Shown here: positions 54,381-63,978 of the stretch, one piece after another | How positions within the stretch are numbered: the first letter of the stretch is position 1 | Layout of the letters: every line of letters begins with the position of its first letter | Source: Firmicutes bacterium ADurb.Bin193 | GTDB taxonomy: Bacteria; Bacillota; Clostridia; Monoglobales; Firm-18 | DNA: 64,000 bases | Assembly (NCBI GenBank): GCA_002070105.1 | Contig: MWCQ01000008.1 | Coordinates: 47,158 to 111,157, forward strand | Direction of reading: 5' to 3' | Position numbers and translations under genes: made by a program | The notes under the pieces: model-generated | What the model saw: the letters and a program-made list of their open reading frames with translations, nothing else | Told to the model about the DNA's origin: nothing | The model's database searches: none

Positions 54381-54424
54381 ATAAACCTCCATTTGCGCCG
54401 CTATACGCTAAAAGCCCTCTTAAG

Positions 54425-54520
54425 CGAATTTTTAGGGCATCCTGTTCGTGTAAAGTGTCTTTCGCGCGAATCTTTCGTACAACATACGAAAGAGTGGGAA
54501 AAGCCCACTCTTTGTCAATA
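54425..54520 (-). promoter_or_regulatory. Tandem hairpins in the rimP-nusA leader
   Basis: In minus-strand RNA AAAGAGTGGG and CCCACTCTTT form a 10-bp stem around CTTTT; then CTTTCGT and ACGAAAG can form a second, overlapping stem, followed by the palindrome TTCGCGCGAA. The first and second stems share CTTTCGT-adjacent bases and could compete, as in an attenuator. No riboswitch class is recognised. Confidence 0.45.
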
Positions 54521-54547
54521 ACACAGTATGAATCATCCTTAATGTAT

Positions 54548-54576
54548 ATTATAACCGCTTTGTCAAAAAAATGCAA
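54548..54576 (-). promoter_or_regulatory. Promoter for the rimP-nusA-infB operon
   Basis: Minus-strand TTGCAT and TATAAT with a 17-nt spacer; a TTGACA also lies within the spacer but is too close to the -10. Confidence 0.75.
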
Positions 54577-54600
54577 GTATTTTCACAAATTTTTTAGTTT

Positions 54601-54629
54601 TTGAAGGATTTTTTAAAACCGCATAGAAT
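54601..54629 (+). promoter_or_regulatory. Promoter for the bactofilin gene
   Basis: TTGAAG and TAGAAT with a 17-nt spacer, 25 nt before the GTG start. Confidence 0.6.
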
Positions 54630-54654
54630 TTATCACTCTAAAGGAGTTGATTCG

Positions 54655-55086
54655 GTGAATATTTTTGAAAAGCTAAAAAAACTCAAAAAGAGTATTATAA
54701 AGAAAATCGACATAGGTTCCGACATAATCAGAATTGATACCCTTATCGGTAAAAGAACCTCTATCGAGGGGAATGTTACCATAATCGGGAACGGGAAAAT
54801 AGACGGCTCTATCATAGGCCCGGTTAAGGCAAGCGGCGACCTTGTGATCGGCGAGGACGCAAAAATAACCGGCGATGTTTCCGCGGGAAACCTTGTGGTT
54901 GCGGGCGTTGTTGTCGGCAACATAAACGCAAAGGGTCAGCTTTCCATAAAGCAAACCGCAAATGTAAGAGGGGAACATACCGCCTTTAGCCTTATTGCTG
55001 ACGAGGGCAGCGTTTTTGTCGGGAACTGTAATATTATCGAAAACGAAGAAAGTAAAGACGAAAACGAACAAAAAACCTTGTCATAA
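54655..55086 (+). CDS. Bactofilin-family cytoskeletal protein
   Basis: A 143-aa beta-helical polymer-forming protein. An N-terminal basic amphipathic segment (NIFEKLKKLKKSIIKKI) probably binds the membrane, followed by the bactofilin core with repeating turns (IGKRTSIEGNVTIIGNGKIDGSI, seen in parts, then ITGDVSAGNLVVAGVVVGNI). The start is GTG at 54655, after AAAGGAGTTGATTC; the frame extends upstream but would overlap the promoter. It stands alone, divergent from the nusA operon and convergent with rnmV. Roles in shape or wall remodelling are known for the family. Confidence 0.9.
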   Translation: MNIFEKLKKLKKSIIKKIDIGSDIIRIDTLIGKRTSIEGNVTIIGNGKIDGSIIGPVKASGDLVIGEDAKITGDVSAGNLVVAGVVVGNINAKGQLSIKQTANVRGEHTAFSLIADEGSVFVGNCNIIENEESKDENEQKTLS

Positions 55087-55671
55087 TTACTCTACACTAC
55101 TGTTTATTATTTTTATAAACTCGTCGCGAGTGTATAAAAGATTAACCGCCTCAAGCATTGCGTTGGCGGAAATTCTCGGAGGCAAGCCCATCCTTATCGC
55201 AAGGGTGCGCCTTTTTTTTGCGCTTTCGCTTCCTCCCGCAAGCCCGTATTCGAAAAAGTCGGCCTTTGTTATGGGTGACGAGCGCTCAAAAGGAGTTGCC
55301 TTTGCCATTTGAAGCGCTTTTATTATCGTTTCGTTATCCATTCCCTCAACGCCCAAAAGCCCCTCTCCCGCCGACCCTGATTTTCGCTTTTCCCTGCCCA
55401 TTATTGCGGGAATATAGGCGTTTTTTATTTCAACATCGCCCAATGCGGATCGAAGGTAATTACGGATTTTGAAGCCCGCGCCGTCGGAATCGGTTAAGAT
55501 TATGATTCCGCGTTCCCCTGCCAAACGGCGCAAAAGGTCAAGCTTCTCTTTATTGCGGTAAAGACGGAAGCCGTCAGTCGTTATAATTACCGCGTCTACT
55601 GCCGAGCTGACACGGATTTTGTCATACTTTCCCTCAACAACTATAATTTCTTTTACGCACAATCCGGACAT
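55087..55671 (-). CDS. rnmV: Ribonuclease M5
   Basis: A 194-aa Toprim enzyme that matures 5S rRNA. IIVVEGKYDK (residues 9-18) and ILTDSDGAGFKIRNYLR (about residues 57-73) are the Toprim glutamate and DxD motifs, and the C-terminal DUF4093-like part follows (LTLAIRMGLPP-like, here RRTLAIRMGLPPRISAN). AGAGGT precedes the ATG. It usually adjoins ksgA; here it lies 10 nt after polC. Its stop touches the bactofilin stop with no gap. Confidence 0.92.
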   Translation of the reverse strand: MSGLCVKEIIVVEGKYDKIRVSSAVDAVIITTDGFRLYRNKEKLDLLRRLAGERGIIILTDSDGAGFKIRNYLRSALGDVEIKNAYIPAIMGREKRKSGSAGEGLLGVEGMDNETIIKALQMAKATPFERSSPITKADFFEYGLAGGSESAKKRRTLAIRMGLPPRISANAMLEAVNLLYTRDEFIKIINSSVE

Positions 55672-55681
55672 ATTTTACCTC

Positions 55682-58600
55682 TTAAAAAAATGTTACCTGA
55701 TCGCTTTCGGGAAGCCCGTCAAGACAGCCCTGCCGCCTCATAAGGTCAACAACCGTCTTGCTCACGCTTGTGCGGGCATATAAATCCTCGATTGAGGAAA
55801 ACGGCATTTTCTGCCTCTGCTCCACAATGGACTCCGCAACCGACTGTCCGAGCCCCGCAAGCGCGCAAAGGGGCGGAAGGATATTTCCGTCAACGCCCAA
55901 AAATTTTGAGGCATCCGATTTGTAAAGGTCTACGGGCAAAAACTTTATACCGCGGGCAAACATTTCGATTACTACCTCAAGAATGGTAAGTACATTTTTA
56001 TCCTTTTGCTTTATCTCGTTGTTTGCAAGTGATTCAAGCCGCCTTTTTTCTCTTTTCGCGTTTTCGGGGTCGCACATAAGCTCGACATTGAATTCGTCCG
56101 CGCGCACGGTAAAATGGGCGAGATAAAATGCGAGCGGATGGTGGACCTTAAACCACGCCACGCGCAAAGCCATGGATACATAAGCGACGGCGTGCGCCTT
56201 TGGGAACATATATTTAATTTTGTTGCAGGAGTTTATGTACCATTCGGGAACGCCGTGCGAGCGCATAAGCTTCTCTTCCTCCGCAGAAAGCCCCATTCCC
56301 TTGCGCACATGCTCCATAATATCAAAGGCGCTTTTTGAGGGAAGCCCCATTTCTATTAGATAGGTCATTATATCGTCGCGGGTACAGATAGCCTCGCGCA
56401 GCGTAGCCGTACCCGTTTTCACAAGCTCCTGCGCATTGTTAGTCCATACATCCGTGCCGTGCGAAAGCCCCGATATACGCACAAGCTCCGCAAAGGTTGT
56501 GGGCTTCGTTTCCACAAGCATCTGGCGTACAAATCTTGTTCCGAGCTCGGGAACGCCGAAGGTTCCGACGGGCGAATCTATCTGCTCAGGTGTTACGCCG
56601 AGCGCCTCCGTTCCCGTAAACAGGCTCATGGTCTTGGGGTCGGTCAGGGGTATGGTTTTGGCATCCACTCCCGTTAAATCCTCAAGCATTTTTATCATGG
56701 TCGGGTCGTCATGCCCCAAAATATCAAGCTTTAAAAGGCGTCCGCTTATGGATTCATAGTCAAAATGGGTTGTAATTACGCCCTTTGACATATCATCCGC
56801 GGGATGCTGAATCGGGCAGAACTCATGAATATCATGCCCCTTGGGCAGTATCATAACGCCGCCGGGGTGCTGACCCGTTGTCCTTTTAACTCCGCTGCAG
56901 CCCTCTACAAGTCGGTTTTCTTCGGCTTTTGAGACAACGATTCCCCTCTGTTCCAAATAGCCCTTGACAAAGCCGTAGGCAGTTCTGTCGGCAAGGGTGC
57001 TGATTGTTCCCGCTCTGAAAACATGTCCCTCACCGAAAAGCTCCTCTGTGTACTTGTGCGCCTTCGGCTGATAGTCGCCGGAAAAATTGAGGTCTATGTC
57101 AGGCTCCTTATCGCCCTCAAAGCCCAAAAAGGTTTCAAAGGGAATGTTGTGTCCGTCCTTTGAAAGCTTTGTTCCGCATTCGGGGCAGTCCTTGTCGGGC
57201 ATATCCACTCCGGAACCTATGCCCGGAGTGTTTACAAACTCGCTGTATTTGCAATTTTTGCAGATATAGTGGGGCGAAAGCGCGTTAACCTCCGTAATCC
57301 CGCATAAAAACGCCACAAAAGACGAGCCGACGGAGCCCCGCGAGCCGACGAGGTAGCCGTCCTCGTGGCTTTTTGCCACAAGCTTTTGCGCTATGAGATA
57401 CATAACGGAAAAGCCGTATTTGTTTATTGCCGCAAGCTCCTTATCCATTCTGTCCTTAACAACAGGGGGCAAGTTTTCGCCGTATATTCTGTGCGCCGCG
57501 GCATTGCACATATCTATAATTTCCTGTTTTGAATTCCCCATAACGGGAGGGAAAGTTCCCTTCGGCACGGGGAGCATTTTTTCGCACATATCCGCAATTT
57601 TATTGGTGTTTTCAACTACCACCTCATACGCCTTTTCGGGCGGGAGGTAGTCAAACTCGGCAAACATTTCATCGGTTGTGCGAAAATACAGCGGAGCCTG
57701 CTCATCCGCATCGGAATAGCCCATTCCCGCCATAATTATAGCGCGGTAAATAGAATCAACCGGATCGAGAAAATGCACATCGCAGGTCGCCACGACAGGC
57801 TTGTTGTAATACTCGCCGAGCTCAATAATCCTTTTGTTTATCTCTATAAGCTCGTTTTTGTCCTTTACTGCGCCGTTTCTTATAAGGAATTCATTGTTGC
57901 AAAGCGGTTGAATTTCAAGGTAGTCGTACATTCGCACAATGCTTCCGATTTCTTTCGGAGGTCTTTTATTCAGTACTGCGCGGAAAACCTCGCCCTGCTC
58001 GCAGGCAGAGCCGATTATAAGGCCTTCGGAAAGCTTGAAATAAAGAGATTTCGGGACAAGCGGTTTTTTGTTAAAGTATTTAAGATGTGACTCCGATACT
58101 ATTTTATACAGGTTTTTAAGCCCCGTATAATTTTTTGCTATTATTACCGCATGACTGTACCTTTTGTTTTTAAGCGAGTCTGTGTCAGTATAGGCCTCGT
58201 TAAGCTCGTCAACGGTGTTAACCCCCGCCGAATCGGCAAGTTTCAGATAAATCTGCGCCGTTGCCTCGGCATCGTTAACCGCCCTGTGATGGCCCTCAAG
58301 GCTTATGCCGAGCGCCTTTGCGACTATGTTTAGTTTGTGATTGTCAAGTTCGGGAAGCGCGCCCCTCGCCATCTCAACGGTATCTATGTAGTCGGGAGAA
58401 AACGAAATCCCCAGTCTTTCGGCGTTGGCGCGCAAAAAGCCCATATCAAACGAGGCATTGTGCGCAACCAAAACCGCCCCGCCGCAAAATTCCAAAAACG
58501 CGGGGAGGACACTCTCTATCGTTTCGGCATCCGCAACCATTTCGTCGGTTATACGGGTAAGCTCGGTAATTTTTTCGGATATGGGTATTCCGGGATTTAC

Positions 58601-59878
58601 AAATGTGCTGAAACGGTCGGAAATTTCTCCGTTTGTAATCTTAACCGCACCTATCTCTATAATCCTGTCAGTCTGGGGGTTTAAGCCCGTTGTTTCGGTA
58701 TCGAACACAACAATATCCTCTGTAAGTCCCCTGCCCTCGCCGCCGAAGGCTATCGGTCGGCCTGCATCGACAAGATATGCCTCCATGCCGAAGATGACCT
58801 TAAAGTCGTCGGGAATTTTTGATACGGCATAGGGAAATGCCTGAACGACACCGTGGTCGGTAATCGCAACCGCCTTGTGTCCCCACGACACCGCCCTGTC
58901 CACAAGGCTTTGGACATCGGTCATAGCATCCATATAGCTCATTTTTGTATGCATGTGAAGCTCTACACGCTTTACCTCTGCAGTGTCTGTGCGCATCTCC
59001 TTTTTTGCCTCGTTTATGTCGTCTACCGCAATAGCTACTTCTTTGATATAATCGTCATAATCTGCCTGTCCTCTTACAGTCACAACAACACCCTTTTTTA
59101 ACCTTCCAGCAAGGTGAACTACCGTCTTTTGTTCTATTCCCATAAGTTTACAGTATATGCTTGATTTGAAATCCGTAATACCGAAGCTAACGATATATTT
59201 TCCCTTTTTGATTTCCTTTATGGTTATCTCCTTTGCGAAAAGCTCTCCCTTTACCGTAACCCTCCCCATACCGTCTACAATATCGGAAATGGGCGTTACA
59301 TTGTTGCCGCTTATCTCATGCCCGTAAATAACGGCAGAGGTCTGTTTTGCCTTGTCCTCTTTCAGGGTTTTGAGTTTTTTTACTATATCCGATTTTTCCT
59401 TTTCATACTCCTCGAAAATTTCGCTTCTCGCAACAATCTCGACGGTTATATCAAGCCCGAACATATCCTTTACGAGCTGTTTTGCCAATTCGTCGCAACC
59501 GTTTTGCAAAAGTGTTTCGATTCCGTTATTTTTAAGGGTAATCGTGAAAACGCCGTCGGAAAAAACAGCCTTCGCACCCGACAGCGTCCCCATCGCCACA
59601 GGCTTTTGTTCGCTTATGTATTCGGTAATAAGCTCTAAACAATCCTCATTAAAAAGCTGTGGCGGATATTTTGGGTTTATTTCGATTTGGCTAAGTTCAT
59701 ACGCCTCGCATAAGCTCTTTTTTATAAGATTCATGTCAGAAAACGGCACAAGCTCATTAAAAAAAGCGTCAAGAATTATAGAACGCTCGTCCCTTTTTAT
59801 CACGATTTTTAATATGTACGAATTTTCAAAATACTTGTTGTCTACCCTTGAAAAAAGGCTCGCAAGACTCATATCCAT
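55682..59878 (-). CDS. polC: DNA polymerase III, PolC-type alpha subunit
   Basis: A 1398-aa replicative polymerase of low-GC Gram-positives. In order: N-terminal region (1-215), OB fold (about 225-305, GRVTVKGELFAKEI), PHP domain (ELHMHTKMSYMDAMTD, about 310), embedded 3'-5' exonuclease (VFDTETTGLNPQTDRIIEIG, about 395; VAHNASFDMGFL; HRAVNDAEATAQIY), then the palm with PDIDLNFSGDYQ (about residue 945), and the fingers and tail (KGMGLSAEEEKLM). The exonuclease inside PHP defines PolC rather than DnaE. It begins 4 nt after ispG and is followed by rnmV. Confidence 0.98.
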   Translation of the reverse strand: MDMSLASLFSRVDNKYFENSYILKIVIKRDERSIILDAFFNELVPFSDMNLIKKSLCEAYELSQIEINPKYPPQLFNEDCLELITEYISEQKPVAMGTLSGAKAVFSDGVFTITLKNNGIETLLQNGCDELAKQLVKDMFGLDITVEIVARSEIFEEYEKEKSDIVKKLKTLKEDKAKQTSAVIYGHEISGNNVTPISDIVDGMGRVTVKGELFAKEITIKEIKKGKYIVSFGITDFKSSIYCKLMGIEQKTVVHLAGRLKKGVVVTVRGQADYDDYIKEVAIAVDDINEAKKEMRTDTAEVKRVELHMHTKMSYMDAMTDVQSLVDRAVSWGHKAVAITDHGVVQAFPYAVSKIPDDFKVIFGMEAYLVDAGRPIAFGGEGRGLTEDIVVFDTETTGLNPQTDRIIEIGAVKITNGEISDRFSTFVNPGIPISEKITELTRITDEMVADAETIESVLPAFLEFCGGAVLVAHNASFDMGFLRANAERLGISFSPDYIDTVEMARGALPELDNHKLNIVAKALGISLEGHHRAVNDAEATAQIYLKLADSAGVNTVDELNEAYTDTDSLKNKRYSHAVIIAKNYTGLKNLYKIVSESHLKYFNKKPLVPKSLYFKLSEGLIIGSACEQGEVFRAVLNKRPPKEIGSIVRMYDYLEIQPLCNNEFLIRNGAVKDKNELIEINKRIIELGEYYNKPVVATCDVHFLDPVDSIYRAIIMAGMGYSDADEQAPLYFRTTDEMFAEFDYLPPEKAYEVVVENTNKIADMCEKMLPVPKGTFPPVMGNSKQEIIDMCNAAAHRIYGENLPPVVKDRMDKELAAINKYGFSVMYLIAQKLVAKSHEDGYLVGSRGSVGSSFVAFLCGITEVNALSPHYICKNCKYSEFVNTPGIGSGVDMPDKDCPECGTKLSKDGHNIPFETFLGFEGDKEPDIDLNFSGDYQPKAHKYTEELFGEGHVFRAGTISTLADRTAYGFVKGYLEQRGIVVSKAEENRLVEGCSGVKRTTGQHPGGVMILPKGHDIHEFCPIQHPADDMSKGVITTHFDYESISGRLLKLDILGHDDPTMIKMLEDLTGVDAKTIPLTDPKTMSLFTGTEALGVTPEQIDSPVGTFGVPELGTRFVRQMLVETKPTTFAELVRISGLSHGTDVWTNNAQELVKTGTATLREAICTRDDIMTYLIEMGLPSKSAFDIMEHVRKGMGLSAEEEKLMRSHGVPEWYINSCNKIKYMFPKAHAVAYVSMALRVAWFKVHHPLAFYLAHFTVRADEFNVELMCDPENAKREKRRLESLANNEIKQKDKNVLTILEVVIEMFARGIKFLPVDLYKSDASKFLGVDGNILPPLCALAGLGQSVAESIVEQRQKMPFSSIEDLYARTSVSKTVVDLMRRQGCLDGLPESDQVTFF

Positions 59879-59881
59879 CTG

Positions 59882-60928
59882 TCACATTTCTCCTATTTCT
59901 CTAAGTAGTGTACTTATTATTTCGCTTTCGTCCATCTTTTTTACCACAATCCCGTGTTTGAAAAGCAACGCACAGCCGTCGCCGCCCGCAATGCCTATAT
60001 CCGCATCCCTCGCCTCTCCCGGCCCGTTTACGGCACAGCCCATTACAGCGACCTTTATGGGCTTGTCCACGCCGATAAGCGCCTTTTCAACCTCGCCCGC
60101 AATTTTGACCTGATCTATCCTGCATCTTCCGCAGGAGGGACAGGAGATAAACTCAATTCCCTCTTTCATAAGACCCGCTGCCTTCAAGATTGCCCTTCCC
60201 GCACGAACCTCCTCGACAGGGTCGGCGGTAAGGGATACCCTTATCGTGTCGCCTATTCCGTCAAGCAAAAGCGCGCCTATTCCCACGGAGGATTTTACAA
60301 GCCCCGAATATGCCGTTCCCGCCTCGGTCACACCTATATGAAGGGGATAGTCGGCTCTTTTGCTCATAAGCCTATAAGCCTCGACCGTCTTTGCCACATC
60401 CGACGCCTTTAAGGATATTACAATATCGTCAAAGCCGAATTCATTAAGTAAATTTATATGAAAGAAGGCGCTTTCCACCATTGCCCGCGCGGTTTTTCCG
60501 TACTTTTCTTCTGTTTCCTTATCTATCGAGCCCATATTAACGCCGATTCTTATGGGGATTTTTCGGATTTCGCACGCCCTTGCAACCGCCCTTACCCTGT
60601 CCTTTCCGCCTATGTTTCCGGGGTTAATGCGGATTTTGTCCGCACCGCCGTCCGCGCATATAAGCGCAAGTTTATAATCAAAATGAATGTCCGCAACCAA
60701 GGGAATGTCGGTCTTTTTCCGTATCTCGCAAAACGCCCTTGCCGCAACAGTATCGGGCACGGCAAGCCGGACTATATCACAGCCCGCATTTTTCAGGGCA
60801 TTTATCTGTTCCACGGTTTTTTCGATGTCATCGGTTTTTGTGTTGCACATGCTTTGAACCGAAACGGAGCCTCCGCCGATTTTTATCTTTCCCACATACA
60901 CGGGCTTTGTTTTATTGCGGTGAGTCAT
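59882..60928 (-). CDS. ispG: 4-Hydroxy-3-methylbut-2-enyl diphosphate synthase
   Basis: A 348-aa [4Fe-4S] enzyme of the MEP isoprenoid pathway, converting MEcPP to HMBPP. The TIM-barrel half has SVQSMCNTKTDD and LVADIHFDYKLAL; the cluster half has CPSCGRCRID and GCAVNGPGEARDADIGIAGG with the ligand cysteines. AAGGAATG precedes the ATG. It lies between rseP and polC, in the conserved uppS-cdsA-dxr-rseP-ispG order. Confidence 0.97.
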   Translation of the reverse strand: MTHRNKTKPVYVGKIKIGGGSVSVQSMCNTKTDDIEKTVEQINALKNAGCDIVRLAVPDTVAARAFCEIRKKTDIPLVADIHFDYKLALICADGGADKIRINPGNIGGKDRVRAVARACEIRKIPIRIGVNMGSIDKETEEKYGKTARAMVESAFFHINLLNEFGFDDIVISLKASDVAKTVEAYRLMSKRADYPLHIGVTEAGTAYSGLVKSSVGIGALLLDGIGDTIRVSLTADPVEEVRAGRAILKAAGLMKEGIEFISCPSCGRCRIDQVKIAGEVEKALIGVDKPIKVAVMGCAVNGPGEARDADIGIAGGDGCALLFKHGIVVKKMDESEIISTLLREIGEM

Positions 60929-60956
60929 GCAGAATCATTCCTTATAAATTGATTAT

Positions 60957-61976
60957 CTATTCTTTGAAAAACCCGAATATCCTTCCGAAATCATTCCCCG
61001 TTACCGCTATCATTAAAAGAATCAGAAGAACAAAGCCGATAAAATGAACCATGCCCTCCTTCTCGGCGGGAAGCCTTTTTCGGCGGATCGCCTCTATCAG
61101 TATAAACACAACCCTGCCTCCGTCAAGCGCGGGGAAGGGAAGAAGGTTAAACACACCGAGGTTTATGGTTATTAAGGTGGTTATAAAAAGAAGGTTAAAG
61201 CCCCCTGTTTTAGCCGCCGCGCCAATCTCTTTCACAATGCCGACGGGTCCCGACACATCCCTGAAGCTGTAACGCCCCGAAATCAGGTCGCCGAACGACA
61301 CAAGCACAATTTTTGCAAAGTTTATGGTTGAAAAAAATGCCTCGGATATCCTTGATGCAAAAGTAAGAGGCTTAATCGTTTTTACTATTCCCATAATATT
61401 TCGCCCCTCCTCGTCCTTTACGGGCGTAAGCGAAACCGTCCCCTTTTTCCCGTTTCTTTTGTATTCCACGGTTATCTCGCCGCCGATATATCGGCTCATT
61501 TCAAATTCAAGGTCATCAATAATATTGATTTTAACTCCGTTTATGCGGGTAATCCTGTCCCCCGCCTCAAGCCCCGCAATATGCGCGGGGCTACCTTCGA
61601 TAATCTCCTGCGCAACCGGAATATATATGGAGCTTATCATCGACATAATGACAAGGAATATCATAAAGCCCGTAAAAATGTTCATAAACGCGCCCGAAAC
61701 AAGAACAATAAGCTTTTGCCACGGCTTTTTGTTCACAAACGCGCGCTCGTCGGAGCTTTCCTCGTCCTCGCCCTCCATTTTGCAGTAGCCGCCTATGGGC
61801 AAAATCCGTACGGAATAAAGCGTTTCGCCCTTTTGTCGTTTGAATATCGCGGGGCCCATTCCTATTGCAAATTCCAAAACCTTTATGCCCACAAGCTTTG
61901 CGGCGACAAAATGCCCAAGCTCATGCACCGTTATCAAAAGCAGAAACACCGCTATCGCGGAGATTGCTGTTATCAT
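60957..61976 (-). CDS. rseP: Site-2 protease RseP (RasP)
   Basis: A 339-aa membrane zinc protease that cleaves anti-sigma factors and signal peptides. TM1 carries HELGH (residues 18-22), a PDZ domain lies at about 105-190 (EGSPAHIAGLEAGDRITRING), and the second zinc motif is LLPFPALDGGRVVF (about residue 285), between C-terminal helices. The ATG at 61976 follows AAAGGAGGAAT; a longer frame starts before that site. It overlaps the dxr stop as ATGA. Confidence 0.96.
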   Translation of the reverse strand: MITAISAIAVFLLLITVHELGHFVAAKLVGIKVLEFAIGMGPAIFKRQKGETLYSVRILPIGGYCKMEGEDEESSDERAFVNKKPWQKLIVLVSGAFMNIFTGFMIFLVIMSMISSIYIPVAQEIIEGSPAHIAGLEAGDRITRINGVKINIIDDLEFEMSRYIGGEITVEYKRNGKKGTVSLTPVKDEEGRNIMGIVKTIKPLTFASRISEAFFSTINFAKIVLVSFGDLISGRYSFRDVSGPVGIVKEIGAAAKTGGFNLLFITTLITINLGVFNLLPFPALDGGRVVFILIEAIRRKRLPAEKEGMVHFIGFVLLILLMIAVTGNDFGRIFGFFKE

Positions 61977-63118
61977 TTGGATTCCTCCTTTAAAATTTCG
62001 CACCTTATGTTCCTGTCTGTTTCTATTATATCTTTAAGCGACGGATTTATGATGGGCTTGTGGCTTGATAACGCTTTTTCCACAATTTCGGCTATTTCCA
62101 AAAACCTTATCTTACCGCTTAAAAAGAGCGCAACCGCCGCCTCATTCGCCGAATTGAGCGCAGTCGGAGCGGTACCGCCGAGTCTTCCCGCTTTTTGTGC
62201 AAGCGCAAGGAGCGGGAAGGTTTTTACATCGGGCTGAAAGAATGTCAGCGAGGTTAGCGCCTTAAAATCAAGCCTTTGCACCGCAGAAGGCACCCTTTCG
62301 GGATAGCAGATCGCATAGTGAATGGGAAGGCGCATATCGGGAAGCCCCATCTGCGCCAAAATACTGTTGTCCGTAAACTCCACCATAGAATGGATTATGC
62401 TTTCTCTGTGTATTACAACCTCTATATCGTCATAGGGCACGCCGAAAAGATGATGCGCCTCGATAACCTCAAGCCCCTTGTTCATAAGGGTTGAGCTGTC
62501 CACCGTTATTTTTTTTCCCATACTCCAGTTGGGGTGTGAAATCGCCTCGGCCACCGTTACATTTTCAAGCTCGCTTTTTGTCCGCCCGAAAAACGCGCCG
62601 CCCGACGCGGTCAGTATAATCCTTTTAACCGAGCCCGCCTGACCGTTTATACACTGAAAAACCGCGCTGTGCTCACTGTCAACCGGTATTATTTTAACTC
62701 CCTTTCGGGAGGCTGACTTCATAACAAGCTCACCCGCCGCAACAAGGGTTTCCTTATTTGCGAGGAAGATATCCCTGCCGCTTTCTATCGCCGCAAGCGT
62801 CGGAGCAAGCCCCGAAATCCCCACAACGGATGTTAATACAGCCTCCGCTCCGTCGGCGCACGCCGCCTGGCAAATGCCGTCCTCTCCGCCCACAACCTTT
62901 GTAGCTGTGTCCGCAACCGCCGCCTTAAGCGCAAGAGCCGCCTTTTCGTCTTTAACCGCTGCAACGGCGGGCCTGTATTTTCGTATCTGCCTCTCAAGCA
63001 GCTTTGTGTTTGAATTTGCACAAAGCCCCGTCACGCGCACATTCCCAAGAAAATCAACCGTTTCAAGGGCCTGCGTGCCGACAGAGCCTGTACTTCCGAG
63101 TATTGATATTTTTTTCAT
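61973..63118 (-). CDS. dxr: 1-Deoxy-D-xylulose-5-phosphate reductoisomerase
   Basis: A 381-aa NADPH enzyme, second step of the MEP pathway and target of fosmidomycin. GSTGSVGTQALE (residues 8-19) binds NADPH; ILTASGGAFFGR, PNWSMGKKITVDSSTLMNKG (about residues 205-225) and the EVIEAHHLF region hold metal and substrate ligands. Length is standard. It lies 2 nt after cdsA and overlaps rseP by 4 nt. Confidence 0.97.
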   Translation of the reverse strand: MKKISILGSTGSVGTQALETVDFLGNVRVTGLCANSNTKLLERQIRKYRPAVAAVKDEKAALALKAAVADTATKVVGGEDGICQAACADGAEAVLTSVVGISGLAPTLAAIESGRDIFLANKETLVAAGELVMKSASRKGVKIIPVDSEHSAVFQCINGQAGSVKRIILTASGGAFFGRTKSELENVTVAEAISHPNWSMGKKITVDSSTLMNKGLEVIEAHHLFGVPYDDIEVVIHRESIIHSMVEFTDNSILAQMGLPDMRLPIHYAICYPERVPSAVQRLDFKALTSLTFFQPDVKTFPLLALAQKAGRLGGTAPTALNSANEAAVALFLSGKIRFLEIAEIVEKALSSHKPIINPSLKDIIETDRNIRCEILKEESK

Positions 63119-63120
63119 GG

Positions 63121-63930
63121 CTACCTCACAAATATCAGCGGTATGTTTGACGCTATAAGATAAACGACGGGGGCGGTGAAAATAACGCTGTCAAACCTGT
63201 CCATAACCCCGCCGTGACCGGGCATTAAATTTCCGTAGTCCTTTATATTGTACTGGCGCTTAATGGCTGATGCCGCAAGGTCGCCGAACTGGGCGGCGGC
63301 GGAGCATGCAAGGCCCAAAAAAACCATATTGGCATAATTAACGCCCAAATCGAAAAACCGCTCGATTATAAGCCCGTAAAGGAGCATACCGGCCGTGCTT
63401 CCGACAAACCCTCCGATTGCGCCCTCGACGGTCTTTTTCGGGCTTATCCGCGGACAAAGTTTGTGCCTTCCGAGCGTTCTGCCCGTAAGATATGCAAATG
63501 TATCGGTTAAAAATGCGCCGATAAAAAGAGTCCAGATAAGAAATTCTCCGTCATTAAGCTTCCTTATGAAAACTATATGTACCATAAAAAAGCAGATAAA
63601 AATCGTGAGAAAAAACATTTTGGATATATCGTGAAGTTTAAGCCCGCTGTCCTTTTTCATATACATTGCAAAGAGCGCAAGGGTATAAAAATATATCACG
63701 GGCATTAAAAGCTTGTTGTCCCATGAGTAGGCAAAGGTAAAGGCAAACGATGCCGCAAGCCCCAAAAGTTTAAGCGGAAGGTATCTTTCAAGTCCCGCAG
63801 CCTCATACATTTCAAGAAGCGCAATAAAGCTTACCAAAGCCATTCCGATGTTTACGATTATCTTGTCCGATAAAAGCACCGCAATTAATACTCCCACGCC
63901 TACGACGCCGGAGATGACACGCTGTTTCAT
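63121..63930 (-). CDS. cdsA: Phosphatidate cytidylyltransferase
   Basis: A 269-aa integral membrane enzyme making CDP-diacylglycerol. About eight helices precede and include the signature region RISPKKTVEGAIGGFVGS and the C-terminal YGNLMPGHGGVMDRFDS motif. The ATG at 63930 follows GGTGGG; the longer in-frame start is less likely. It ends with TAG. It follows the end of uppS after 48 nt. Confidence 0.96.
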   Translation of the reverse strand: MKQRVISGVVGVGVLIAVLLSDKIIVNIGMALVSFIALLEMYEAAGLERYLPLKLLGLAASFAFTFAYSWDNKLLMPVIYFYTLALFAMYMKKDSGLKLHDISKMFFLTIFICFFMVHIVFIRKLNDGEFLIWTLFIGAFLTDTFAYLTGRTLGRHKLCPRISPKKTVEGAIGGFVGSTAGMLLYGLIIERFFDLGVNYANMVFLGLACSAAAQFGDLAASAIKRQYNIKDYGNLMPGHGGVMDRFDSVIFTAPVVYLIASNIPLIFVR

Positions 63931-63978
63931 AAGACCCACCACACCCTTTCCTTCGGCGCACAAATAATTAACTCAAAA

